The position numbers were made by a program, and so were the translations under genes. The notes beneath the pieces were generated by a model. It made no database searches and had not been told where the DNA came from. It saw nothing but the letters and a program-made list of their open reading frames with translations. From NCBI RefSeq assembly GCF_001417775.1, contig NZ_BBZJ01000017.1, positions 62,001 through 126,000 of the forward strand: a DNA stretch of 64,000 nt, read 5' to 3'. Each line of letters opens with the position of its first letter. The first letter of the stretch is position 1. The stretch comes from Streptomyces sp. TP-A0356. Its GTDB lineage: Bacteria; Actinomycetota; Actinomycetes; Streptomycetales; Streptomycetaceae. Positions 52,854-60,684 of this stretch are shown one piece after another.

Positions 52854-52863
52854 AGCTCTAAGG
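52848..52863. repeat. Perfect 16-bp palindrome over the dehydrogenase stop codon
   Basis: CCTTAGAGCTCTAAGG at 52848-52863 is fully self-complementary and includes the TAG stop (52851-52853). It may act as a weak terminator or as an operator for the gene at 52970. Confidence 0.5.
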
Positions 52864-52934
52864 GTCTGTGCGGGGTTGGGATCACTGGATCAGGGCCCTT
52901 CTGACGGGGGCGCCGCACTCGATTGCCAGGTAAG

Positions 52935-52960
52935 GGAACGGTAAAGCGCCCCCGCTCGTT
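52935..52960 (+). promoter_or_regulatory. ECF-type promoter directly upstream of the TerD gene
   Basis: GGAAC (52935-52939) and GTT (52958-52960) are separated by 18 bp, the spacing of SigR-class promoters (GGAAT-N18-GTT) and close to other ECF -35 elements (GGAAC). Transcription would begin at or within a few bases of the ATG at 52970, giving a leaderless mRNA. Confidence 0.55.
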
Positions 52961-52969
52961 AGCCTCCAC

Positions 52970-54181
52970 ATGACAGCTATGACCCCTGGCTCGAACATCC
53001 CCCTCGGAGCCACCCGCGTGACGGTCGACGTCGCCGCACCGGTGCGGCTCGACGTGTCGGCCCTGCTGCTCACCGCCGACGGCAAGGTGCGCTCCGACGA
53101 CGACTTCATCTTCTACAACCAGCCCATGGGCCCGGGCGTCACCTACCGCTCCGGCGGCGGAACGAACCCCGACTCGATCACGGTCGACACCACGGCCGTC
53201 CCTCCGGGCATCGAGAAGATCGTCGTCACGGCCAGCCCCGACGCCGCGGGCCAGACCTTCCAGGGCATCGAGCCGACGGCCACCATCCGAAACGCGGACG
53301 ACAACGGCATCCTGGCCACGTTCACTCCCCCGCAGCTCGGCACCGAGACGGCTCTGGTGGTCGTGGAGATCTACCTGCGAAACGGCGCGTGGAAGGCGCG
53401 CGCCGTCGGCCAGGGGTATGCGAACGGTCTGGCGGGCATCGCCACCGACTTCGGCGTCACGGTCGAGGAGCCGGCCGCGACCGCGCAGCCCGTCGCCGCG
53501 CCACCGCCTCCGGCGCAGCCCCCGGCCGCCGCCTCCCCGGCCGCCCCCTCCCCGGCCGCTCCCCCGGCGCCCGCCATGCCTCCCGCCCCGGCACCCGGCG
53601 CCGGGAAGATCAACCTCGACAAGGGCCGGGTCAGTCTTCAGAAGAACCAGACCGTCTCCCTGGTCAAGGGCGGCCGCCCGCTGCTCTCCCGGGTCAGGAT
53701 GGGCCTCGGCTGGGAACCCGCCTTCCACGGCAAGGACATCGACCTGGACGCGTCCGTCATCGCGTACGGCCCGCAGCGCAACCACATCGACAGCTGCTAC
53801 TTCGGCAAGCTCACCATCCTGAACGGCGCGATCAAGCACTCGGGCGACAACCTCACGGGTGAGGGCGCGGGCGACGACGAGGTCATCACGGTGGACCTCG
53901 GACGGCTTCCGCAGGAGGTAACGGGCCTGGTCTTCACCGTGAACTCCTTCTCCGGCCAGAAGTTCACGGAGGTCGCCAAGGCGTACTGCCGCCTGGTGGA
54001 CGCCGCGACCGACCAGGAACTGGTGCGCTTCGACCTCACGCACGCGGAGCCGCAGACGGGCGTCATGATGGCCAAGCTCGTCCGGCAGTTCTCCGGAGAG
54101 TGGGACATGACCGCGATGGGCGACTTCGCGCAGTCCCGCACGGTCAGGGGGATGGTGAAGCCGGCCGCCGAAGCGCTGTAG
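52970..54181 (+). CDS. TerD family protein with two TerD-type domains
   Basis: A 403-residue protein. Residues 1-~165 form a TerD domain (MTPGSNIPLG...; DDDFIFYNQPMGPGVTYRSGGGTNPDSITVDTTAVPPGIEKIVV), part of the calcium-binding tellurium-resistance/stress family. A ~50-residue Pro/Ala linker follows. The C-terminal half (from KINLDKGRVSLQKNQTVSLVKGG) is a second, different TerD-like domain (FHGKDIDLDASVIAYGPQR; IKHSGDNLTGEGAGDDEVITVDLGRLPQEVTGLVFTVNSFSGQ). Start is ATG 52970 or 52979; no ribosome site is seen, fitting a leaderless mRNA. TerD proteins are linked to envelope stress and resistance to tellurite, phage and colicins. Confidence 0.92.
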   Translation: MTAMTPGSNIPLGATRVTVDVAAPVRLDVSALLLTADGKVRSDDDFIFYNQPMGPGVTYRSGGGTNPDSITVDTTAVPPGIEKIVVTASPDAAGQTFQGIEPTATIRNADDNGILATFTPPQLGTETALVVVEIYLRNGAWKARAVGQGYANGLAGIATDFGVTVEEPAATAQPVAAPPPPAQPPAAASPAAPSPAAPPAPAMPPAPAPGAGKINLDKGRVSLQKNQTVSLVKGGRPLLSRVRMGLGWEPAFHGKDIDLDASVIAYGPQRNHIDSCYFGKLTILNGAIKHSGDNLTGEGAGDDEVITVDLGRLPQEVTGLVFTVNSFSGQKFTEVAKAYCRLVDAATDQELVRFDLTHAEPQTGVMMAKLVRQFSGEWDMTAMGDFAQSRTVRGMVKPAAEAL

Positions 54182-54192
54182 GCGGTCGTACG

Positions 54193-54224
54193 GCACCTGC
54201 GGGTCGCTGGGGACCCGCAGGTGC
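54193..54224. terminator. Hairpin between TerD and TetR genes
   Basis: GCACCTGCGGGTC (54193-54205) pairs perfectly with GACCCGCAGGTGC (54212-54224) around a 6-nt loop, between convergent genes. Confidence 0.9.
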
Positions 54225-54236
54225 GGGGCCGGCGCC

Positions 54237-54803
54237 CTACGGCCGCAAGCCCTCCGTCAGCAGGGACAGATAGCGGCGCAGGTGCTTGCCCTGGCCGTTC
54301 GCCAGCTCCGAGGCCGTGGCCACCCCGTGTGCCAGCCGCAGGATCTCGATCGGCTCGACGTCCGCCCTCAGGGTCCCCTCCTGCTGGGCCGCCTCCACGA
54401 GGCGTGTCGCCGCCCCCTTCATCGAGGTGCCGCAGGCCGTGACCGCGGCGGAACTGCCGTCCGTGACGGCCGACCCCAGCAAGGCCTTCAGACCGCGCAC
54501 CTGGATCGTGCCGACGCAGAGCTCGTTCAGCCACTCCACCAGCGCCTCGCCCGGCGGCAGTTCCTCTGCGAGCTCGTCGGCCCGAGCGGCGATCTCCTCG
54601 ATCCGGTCGACGTACGCCGCCTCCAACAGGGCCTGACGCGTGGGGAAATGCCGGTACAGCGTGCCGGATCCGACCCCTGCCCGCTTCGCGATGTCATCGA
54701 GCGACGCGTTCTCCCCATGCTCGGCGAAGGCGACGGCCGCCGCCTTGAGCAACCGCTCGTAGTTGCGCCGGGCGTCCGCGCGCATGGGCTTGACCTGCGA
54801 CAT
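54237..54803 (-). CDS. TetR family transcriptional regulator
   Basis: A 188-residue regulator with an N-terminal TetR helix-turn-helix (residues ~12-60: RRNYERLLKAAAVAFAEHGENASLDDIAKRAGVGSGTLYRHFPTRQALLEAAY) and a C-terminal helical ligand domain. ATG with AAGGAG seven bases ahead. It has no divergent partner gene; the next gene on the left is convergent, so its target is unclear. Confidence 0.92.
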   Translation of the reverse strand: MSQVKPMRADARRNYERLLKAAAVAFAEHGENASLDDIAKRAGVGSGTLYRHFPTRQALLEAAYVDRIEEIAARADELAEELPPGEALVEWLNELCVGTIQVRGLKALLGSAVTDGSSAAVTACGTSMKGAATRLVEAAQQEGTLRADVEPIEILRLAHGVATASELANGQGKHLRRYLSLLTEGLRP

Positions 54804-54956
54804 CCGGATACTCCTTGCGAACCGGGGACCCTCCCGGCACCTTATCGAGCATCGAGTGGAGACAGTCCCCGGTCACCTCGGCCATCCCCGTGGGCCGCGC
54901 TCGCGCCGCCCACGCACCGTTCCTCCACGCCGCCCGCACCATCCGTCCGGGGACAC

Positions 54957-55124
54957 CTAGTGCTGCGACCGGAAAGGTTCACCGGCTCGCGACGCCCGGC
55001 ACGGCACCTCGCCGCGTTGTCGCATCGCCCGAGTACATCCAGTACGCGGGCGACGCTCCGCCTTGCGATGCACCGCACCGGACGCCGCGAGCTTCCCGGC
55101 AAACCTTTCCGGCCACAGCACTAG
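54957..55124. repeat. 168-bp inverted-repeat element (MITE-like)
   Basis: The element begins CTAGTGCTG (54957-54965) and ends CAGCACTAG (55116-55124). The adjoining CCGGAAAGGTT (54969-54979) is mirrored by AACCTTTCCGG (55102-55112). The centre also folds: GCATCGCCCGAGTAC and GTACGCGGGCGACGC near 55022-55056. The whole can form one long imperfect hairpin with two short arms in register. I recall near-identical elements scattered in Streptomyces genomes, not checked here. The right end supplies the TAG stop of the ACC deaminase gene. No transposase is encoded. Confidence 0.75.
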
Positions 55125-56137
55125 AAGAGCGCACTGTACGCGTTCAGCGCGGGCTGCCCGCCCAGGTGTGCGTAGAGGACCGTGGAGTCCCGGCGGATCT
55201 CCCCGCGCGCGACCAGGTCGACGAGCCCGGCCATCGACTTCCCCTCGTACACGGGGTCGGTGACCATCCCCTCGGTACGGGCCGCCAGCCGCATCGCCTC
55301 CAGCGTGGCCTCGTCCGGGATGCCGTACGTGCCCGCGTGGTACCTCTCGTCCAGCTCGACGTCCGCCTCCGTCAGCTCCTTGCGTACACCGATGAGCTGC
55401 CCGGTGTTGCGGGCGATCCGGGCGATCTGCTCCCGGGTGCGGGCGGGCTCCGCCGACGCGTCGATGCCGATCACCCGGCGCGGGCGCCCGCCCGCCTCCT
55501 CGAACGCACGGAAACCCGCGACCATCCCGGCCTGGGTGGAACCGGTCACGGAACACACGACCACGGTGTCGAAGAAGACGCCCGACTCCCGCTCCTGCTC
55601 GACGACTTCATACGCCCAGTTGGCGAACCCGAGGCCGCCGAGCGGGTGGTCGGAGGCGCCGGCGGGGATGGCGTACGGCGTGCCGCCCGCCTCCTCGACC
55701 TCCCGCAGCGCCTGCTCCCAGCTCTCCTTGAAGCCGATCCCGAACCCGGCCCTGACCAGCCGTACGTCCGCCCCGGCAAGCCGGCTGACGAGGATGTTGC
55801 CGACCTTGTCGTACACGGAGTCGGGCCATTCCACCCAACTCTCCTGAAGGAGAACGCACTTCAGACCCACGCGGGCGGCGACGGCGGCGACCTGACGCGT
55901 GTGGTTGGACTGCACCCCGCCGATCGAGACGAGCGTGTCACAGCCCTTCGCGAGCGCGTCCGCGACCAGGTACTCCAGCTTGCGCGTCTTGTTCCCGCCG
56001 TACGCGATACCGGAGTTGCAGTCCTCCCGCTTGGCCCACAGCGAGGCACCGCCGAGGTGCTCGGTGAGCCGCTCCAGAGGGTGGACGGGCGAGGGCCCGA
56101 AGAGCAGGGGGTAACGCTCGTACGAGGCAAGGGCCAT
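55121..56137 (-). CDS. acdS: 1-aminocyclopropane-1-carboxylate deaminase
   Basis: The 338-residue length is that of characterised ACC deaminases, fold-type II PLP enzymes that break the ethylene precursor ACC into 2-oxobutyrate and ammonia. The PLP lysine is in [13 protein letters not shown] near residue 51, and [17 protein letters not shown] is a PLP loop. The residues that separate true deaminases from D-cysteine desulfhydrases are deaminase-like: Glu in [16 protein letters not shown] (near 295) and Leu in [14 protein letters not shown] (near 322). ATG with GGGAGG ahead; 13 bp after a GntR gene. Its stop codon lies in an inverted-repeat element. Confidence 0.93.
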   Translation of the reverse strand: MALASYERYPLLFGPSPVHPLERLTEHLGGASLWAKREDCNSGIAYGGNKTRKLEYLVADALAKGCDTLVSIGGVQSNHTRQVAAVAARVGLKCVLLQESWVEWPDSVYDKVGNILVSRLAGADVRLVRAGFGIGFKESWEQALREVEEAGGTPYAIPAGASDHPLGGLGFANWAYEVVEQERESGVFFDTVVVCSVTGSTQAGMVAGFRAFEEAGGRPRRVIGIDASAEPARTREQIARIARNTGQLIGVRKELTEADVELDERYHAGTYGIPDEATLEAMRLAARTEGMVTDPVYEGKSMAGLVDLVARGEIRRDSTVLYAHLGGQPALNAYSALF

Positions 56138-56150
56138 GGGAACCTCCCGG

Positions 56151-56804
56151 TCAGTGGGCGTCTTCGTCGGCGAGCTCCTCCAGGCCCCGCCAGATCCGAG
56201 CGGTGACGCGGACCGCCTCGTCCACGTCACCGTCGGCGCAGGCCTCGATCAGCCGCTCGTGCAGCCCGGCCGAACGGCAGGTGCCGCCCTCGCCGAAGCG
56301 TCGCCGCTCCAGACGGCGGATGAGCGGCGTGTAGCGGGCGATGGTCGCGGCGGCCGCCCGATTGCCGTCGGCCCGCACGAGAACGCCATGCAGCTCGTCG
56401 TCGGCGGCCAGGGCCACGTCGACGTCACCGGTGCGCACGGCGGCGGCGAACCGCTCGTTGGCCGCGCGCATCGCGTCGACGTCCACGCCGCGCAGCCGGG
56501 GCACCGCGACCCTCGTGATCAACTCGTGCATGGCGCCGACGACGGCCGCGGCGTCGCGTACGTCGGCGGCCACGACCGGAGTCACCCGGGTGTGGCTCTG
56601 CGGCTTGCTCTCCAGGAGCCCCTCGTCCACGAGCCGCGAGAAGGCCTCGCGCACGGGTGCCCGGGAAAGCCCCAGCCGCTCCGCGAGCTCGGTGTCCCGC
56701 ACCACCGTGCCGGGTTCGATCTCGCCGGCCACGATGGCGTCCCGGATCGCTTCGTACGCGCGGTCCCGCAGCAGGGTGCGGCGCACGGGTCGGATGGCCT
56801 CCAC
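56151..56804 (-). CDS. GntR family regulator, FadR/FCD subfamily, next to acdS
   Basis: A 217-residue regulator: GntR winged helix (about residues 10-75, [35 protein letters not shown]) and FCD ligand domain. GTG start at 56804, only eight bases after a good -10 element, so the mRNA may be leaderless. It is cotranscribed with acdS and is the obvious candidate regulator; in proteobacteria the gene is usually controlled by an Lrp-type AcdR instead. Confidence 0.9.
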   Translation of the reverse strand: MEAIRPVRRTLLRDRAYEAIRDAIVAGEIEPGTVVRDTELAERLGLSRAPVREAFSRLVDEGLLESKPQSHTRVTPVVAADVRDAAAVVGAMHELITRVAVPRLRGVDVDAMRAANERFAAAVRTGDVDVALAADDELHGVLVRADGNRAAAATIARYTPLIRRLERRRFGEGGTCRSAGLHERLIEACADGDVDEAVRVTARIWRGLEELADEDAH

Positions 56805-56812
56805 GAACTGAA

Positions 56813-56842
56813 ATGTTAGATATCAGGAGCACGTCCGGACAA
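56813..56842 (-). promoter_or_regulatory. Promoter of the GntR-acdS operon
   Basis: On the minus strand TTGTCC (56842-56837) and TAACAT (56818-56813) are 18 bp apart. The -10 ends eight bases before the GTG start. A GATATC within the spacer and ATGTTAGATATCAGG overall give a partly palindromic site that GntR could occupy. Confidence 0.6.
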
Positions 56843-57005
56843 GAGGCGCGCGAAGGAGGAGCGCGGACAGGGGCCCGCACCTGGGGCGCCCAGACACGGA
56901 CATCAGCGGGGCGGCGGTCACTCGCGCGGCCCGTCAGGCGGCTGGAGCGCCTCCATCCTCACCGCACGCGCGCCCGATCCAGGCGGGTCGCCGCCCCGGT
57001 CGCCG

Positions 57006-58442
57006 TCAACCCCCTTGCTGGGAACGGGCCTTGAACGCCGCCTTCCGGGCTTCCTTCGCCACCTTCTTGTCCGGGTGCAGACGACCCATCGCCTCCAGGA
57101 CCTCCGCAGTGGCCGGGTGGTCCACGCGCCATGCCGTCGCGAAGAAGCCGCTGTGCTGTGCCGCCAGGCCCTCCACCAGGCCCTGCAGCTCCGCCGAGTT
57201 GCCCTCGGCAGCCAGTTGCGCGGCCACCGTGTCGATGGTCAGCCAGAAGACCATCGACTCCGGCGGCGCGGGCACCTCCGCCGCCCCCCGCTCGGTGAGC
57301 CAGACCCGCGCCAGGCCGCCCAGTTCCGCGTCGTCGAGGACCTCCCGCAGCGCCGGCTCCGCCTCCGCCCCGACCAGGGACAGCGCCTGCTGACAGCGCA
57401 GCCGGCGCAGCGGCGCCCCGGCGTCCGAGCCGCCCGCCGCTGCGAGCAACTCCCGTGCCGCGGTGAGCGGTTCACGACGGGCCAGCCACTGCTCCGTCTC
57501 GGCCTGCGCCGCCGCCGGCCCGAACGCGGACGTTCCGTCGAGCAGCGCGTCCGCGCCCTTGTCCGCGAGTTCCCCCACCGCGGGCACGGTCATCCCGGCC
57601 TCCATCAGCCTCGTACGCATTCCGTAGAGGCCGAGGGGGGTCAGCCGCACCATCCCGTACCGGCTGACATCCGTCTCGTCGACGGACGCCGCGGGCTCCT
57701 CGTCGGTGTCGGCCAGCAACGCCTCGTCGACCGGCTGGAAGTCGACGAGCCCGATGGGTTCGAGGATCCGGAACTGGTCGTCGAGCCGCATCATGGCGTC
57801 CGACACCTCTTCCAGAACGTCGTTGGTGGGTTCGCCCATGCCGTCGGGCACGATCATGGACGCGGCGAGCGCGGGCAGCGGCACCGGGTTGCCACCGGGC
57901 CCTTCCTCACTGACCGTCAGCAGATAGAGGTTGCCGAGCACCCCGTCGAGGAACTCGGCCTCCACCTCCGGGTCCCAGTCGAGGGAGGAGAAGTCGATCC
58001 CGCCGTCCTCGTCCGCAGCGCTCACGGCGTCGACGAGGTCGTCGAGGTCGGGCACGCTCGCGTCGGCGAGCACGGCCTCCAGCGCCGCGCGCCACACGTC
58101 GAGCACGTCGTGGGGGCTGCCGGAGGTGAGCAGCGCGAGGTCGGCACCCGTGGTGACCGTGCCCTCCTCCTCGTCGACGACCTCGACGAGGCCGACGTCG
58201 ACGGCGACCCGCCAGGCCTCGCCGACGCTGGCGGCGGCGTCCTCGCCGGTCAGTCCGAGGGCCTCCGCCGCGGCGGGCAGTTGCTCCTCGACCAGCTCGC
58301 CCCCGGCGCCCACACGGGTGCCGGGGCCGGCCCAGCGGGCGAGCCGGGCGGCGCGGGAGAGCAACGGTGTGGCGAGCGCGTCCCGCGCGAGCTCCGCTTC
58401 GGAGGGCAGCCGAACCGGCGGCAAGGGGGAGCTGTCTGACAT
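57006..58442 (-). CDS. Large acidic protein of unknown function
   Basis: A 478-residue, Leu/Ala/Glu/Asp-rich cytoplasmic protein with no signal peptide or membrane segment. I do not recognise a family. The first ~150 residues contain GLTGEDAAASVGEAWRVAVDVGLVEV, which reads like a helical/winged-helix segment. The C-terminal ~150 residues (REPLTAARELLAAA...LRRLRCQQALSLV...WRVDHPATAEVLEAMGRLHPDKKVAKEARKAAFKARSQQGG) look like HEAT-type helical repeats ending in a basic tail. The ATG at 58442 has AAGGAG ahead and is preferred to one 18 codons upstream. Possibly a scaffold protein, but this is a guess. Confidence 0.82.
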   Translation of the reverse strand: MSDSSPLPPVRLPSEAELARDALATPLLSRAARLARWAGPGTRVGAGGELVEEQLPAAAEALGLTGEDAAASVGEAWRVAVDVGLVEVVDEEEGTVTTGADLALLTSGSPHDVLDVWRAALEAVLADASVPDLDDLVDAVSAADEDGGIDFSSLDWDPEVEAEFLDGVLGNLYLLTVSEEGPGGNPVPLPALAASMIVPDGMGEPTNDVLEEVSDAMMRLDDQFRILEPIGLVDFQPVDEALLADTDEEPAASVDETDVSRYGMVRLTPLGLYGMRTRLMEAGMTVPAVGELADKGADALLDGTSAFGPAAAQAETEQWLARREPLTAARELLAAAGGSDAGAPLRRLRCQQALSLVGAEAEPALREVLDDAELGGLARVWLTERGAAEVPAPPESMVFWLTIDTVAAQLAAEGNSAELQGLVEGLAAQHSGFFATAWRVDHPATAEVLEAMGRLHPDKKVAKEARKAAFKARSQQGG

Positions 58443-58571
58443 CGGCTGGGTCTCCTTGGGACGTACGTAGTGACCGAGGGGGGCGCCCCGAAACACACGC
58501 TCAGCCTAGACGGATTTCCACCCATGCCGCCCGGTTCATCTCCTCGCCAGGAGGTGTACATGGCCGAAACC

Positions 58572-58600
58572 TTGACAACTGGCCTGAGAACACAGGAGAT
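58572..58600 (+). promoter_or_regulatory. Possible promoter of the secreted endonuclease/phosphatase gene
   Basis: A consensus -35 TTGACA (58572-58577) is followed after 17 bp by GGAGAT (or after 18 bp by GAGATT), a weak -10. It ends where the GACGCGCGTAGAAG inverted repeat begins, so a protein bound there could block or activate it. Confidence 0.4.
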
Positions 58601-58601
58601 T

Positions 58602-58691
58602 GACGCGCGTAGAAGTCGGCGGACACCTGTTCACCGACGTCCACCGAAGTCCAAGGACGGTCACCGAGGTCCACCGCCTTCTACGCGCGTC
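58602..58691. promoter_or_regulatory. 14-bp inverted repeats flanking five 10-bp direct repeats
   Basis: GACGCGCGTAGAAG (58602-58615) and its exact complement CTTCTACGCGCGTC (58678-58691) flank five tandem 10-bp units: GTTCACCGAC, GTCCACCGAA, GTCCAAGGAC, GGTCACCGAG, GTCCACCGCC (58629-58678). The first unit has the PHO-box core GTTCACC, though PHO boxes repeat every 11 bp. The block lies 84-173 bp before the start of a secreted phosphatase-type gene. Confidence 0.6.
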
Positions 58692-58774
58692 GCCACCGCC
58701 CCGCCGGTCGCGGCTCCACGGTCCCACGCTCCACCCTCGTCCCGGCGCCCACGTATGTCCCCGGAGGGATTCCG

Positions 58775-60601
58775 TTGCCGAGCAAGTCTTCCGCGCGCCT
58801 CGCCGCGCTCACCGTCGCCGCCGTCTGCACCACCGTGTCCGGAGTGGTGATCACCACGCCGGCGCACGCGGACACCGTGCGCATCCACGACATCCAGGGC
58901 ACCACCCGCACATCCCCGCTCGCGGGCCAGAAGGTCTCGGACGTGGCCGGAATCGTCACGGGCGTGCGGACGTACGGCTCGTCGAGAGGGTTCTGGATGC
59001 AGGACCCGACCCCGGACGACAACCCGGCCACCAGTGAGGGCGTCTTCGTCTTCACGAGCTCCACTCCGAAGGTCGCCGTCGGCGACTCGGTCACGGTGAC
59101 GGGCACGGTCTCGGAGTACGTCCCCGGCGGAACCACCTCCGGCAACCAGTCGGTCACGGAGATCACCAAGCCGACGGTGACGGTGCTCTCGAGCGGCAAC
59201 GCCGTCCCGGCGCCCGTCGTCATCGACGCGGCGTCCGTACCGGCCGCGTACGCCCCGGCGGGCGACACGGCGGCGAACGGCTCGATCAACGGCCTGACCC
59301 TCGAACCCGCGAAGTACGCCCTCGACTACTACGAGTCGCTGGAGGGCATGAACGTCCAGGTCGCCGATGCCCGTGTGGTCACCGCCACCGACCCGTACAG
59401 CGAGCTGTGGGTCACGCTGAAGCCGCATGAGCACGCCAACCGCCGCGGTGGCACGGTCTACGGCTCGTACGCTTCCCAGAACACCGGTCGGCTGCAGATC
59501 CAGTCGCTCGGCCCGGCCGGGGACTTCCCGGCCGCGAACGTCGGCGACACGCTCACCGGAACGACCACCGGCCCGCTGGACTACACCCAGTTCGGCGGCT
59601 ACACCCTCGTGGCGAGCAAGCTCGGCACTCTCGAGAGCGGCGGTCTGCAGCGGGAGACCACCCGCAAGCAGGCGCGTGGCGAGCTGGCCGTGGCGACGTA
59701 CAACGTGCAGAACCTGGACCCGTCCGACACCACCTTCGCGGCCCATGCCTCCGCGATCGTGAACAACCTGCAGTCGCCCGACATCGTGTCCCTGGAGGAG
59801 ATCCAGGACAACAACGGCGCCACGGACGACGGCACGGTCGACGCCAGTCAGACGGTGAACAAGCTGATCGACGCGATCGTCGCGGCGGGCGGCCCGAAGT
59901 ACGACTGGCGCTCGATCAACCCGGTCAACGACCAGGACGGCGGCCAGCCGGGCGGCAACATCCGCCAGGTCTTCCTCTTCAACCCCGAGCGGGTCTCCTT
60001 CACCGACCGCCCGGGCGGCGACTCCACGACCGCGGTCGGTGTCACCAAGGTGCACGGCAAGGCGCAGCTGACGGTCTCCCCCGGCCGTGTCGACCCGGCG
60101 AGCGACGCGTGGAAGAGCAGCCGCAAGCCGCTCGCCGGCGAGTTCGTCTTCCACGGCAGGACGGTCTTCGTGATCGCCAACCACCTGAACTCGAAGGGGG
60201 GCGACCAGTCGCTGCACGCGCAGTACCAGCCGCCGACGCGCAGCTCGGAGATCCAGCGCCACCTTCAGGCCACCGAGGTGCACGCCTTCGTCAAGGACAT
60301 CCTGGACACGCAGAAGAACGCCGAGGTCGTCGCGCTCGGCGACATGAACGACTTCCAGTTCTCCGACACCACGAAGATCCTGGAGGGCGACGGCGAGCTG
60401 TGGTCGGCGATCAAGTCGCTGCCGAAGAGTGAGCGCTACACGTACGACTACCAGGGCAACAGCCAGGTCCTCGACCAGATCCTGGTCAGCCCGTCCATCC
60501 GCCGCGGCTGCGGCCTCGACTACGACAGCGTGCACATCAACTCGGAGTTCCACGACCAGATCAGCGACCACGACCCGCAGGTGCTGCGGTTCCGGCCGTA
60601 A
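58775..60601 (+). CDS. Secreted endonuclease/exonuclease/phosphatase family protein
   Basis: A 608-residue exported hydrolase. A Sec signal covers about residues 1-32 (cleavage after PAHA). Next is a beta-rich OB-like domain (RIHDIQGTTRTSPLAGQKVSDVAGIVTGVRTYG...GFWMQDP; about 35-290) common in extracellular nucleases. The catalytic domain starts near residue 305 (ELAVATYNVQNLDP) with the metal glutamate in VSLEEIQDNNG, VFVIANHLNSKGGD, VVALGDMNDFQFSD and the final HDQISDHDPQVLRF histidine. It probably degrades external DNA or phosphodiesters. The start is TTG, supported by GGAGGG and the signal peptide. Confidence 0.9.
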   Translation: MPSKSSARLAALTVAAVCTTVSGVVITTPAHADTVRIHDIQGTTRTSPLAGQKVSDVAGIVTGVRTYGSSRGFWMQDPTPDDNPATSEGVFVFTSSTPKVAVGDSVTVTGTVSEYVPGGTTSGNQSVTEITKPTVTVLSSGNAVPAPVVIDAASVPAAYAPAGDTAANGSINGLTLEPAKYALDYYESLEGMNVQVADARVVTATDPYSELWVTLKPHEHANRRGGTVYGSYASQNTGRLQIQSLGPAGDFPAANVGDTLTGTTTGPLDYTQFGGYTLVASKLGTLESGGLQRETTRKQARGELAVATYNVQNLDPSDTTFAAHASAIVNNLQSPDIVSLEEIQDNNGATDDGTVDASQTVNKLIDAIVAAGGPKYDWRSINPVNDQDGGQPGGNIRQVFLFNPERVSFTDRPGGDSTTAVGVTKVHGKAQLTVSPGRVDPASDAWKSSRKPLAGEFVFHGRTVFVIANHLNSKGGDQSLHAQYQPPTRSSEIQRHLQATEVHAFVKDILDTQKNAEVVALGDMNDFQFSDTTKILEGDGELWSAIKSLPKSERYTYDYQGNSQVLDQILVSPSIRRGCGLDYDSVHINSEFHDQISDHDPQVLRFRP

Positions 60602-60632
60602 TCCCGGCATCCGGCGCACGGCGTCCCATGCC

Positions 60633-60670
60633 GACGAGCCCGGCCCCTTCGTCCGGGGGCCGAGCTCGTC
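60633..60670. terminator. Hairpin between convergent genes
   Basis: GACGAGC (60633-60639) with GCTCGTC (60664-60670) and, inside, GGCCCC (60642-60647) with GGGGCC (60656-60661) form a two-part stem, about 30 bp after the nuclease stop. Confidence 0.8.
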
Positions 60671-60684
60671 CCGTGTGGGCGGGG

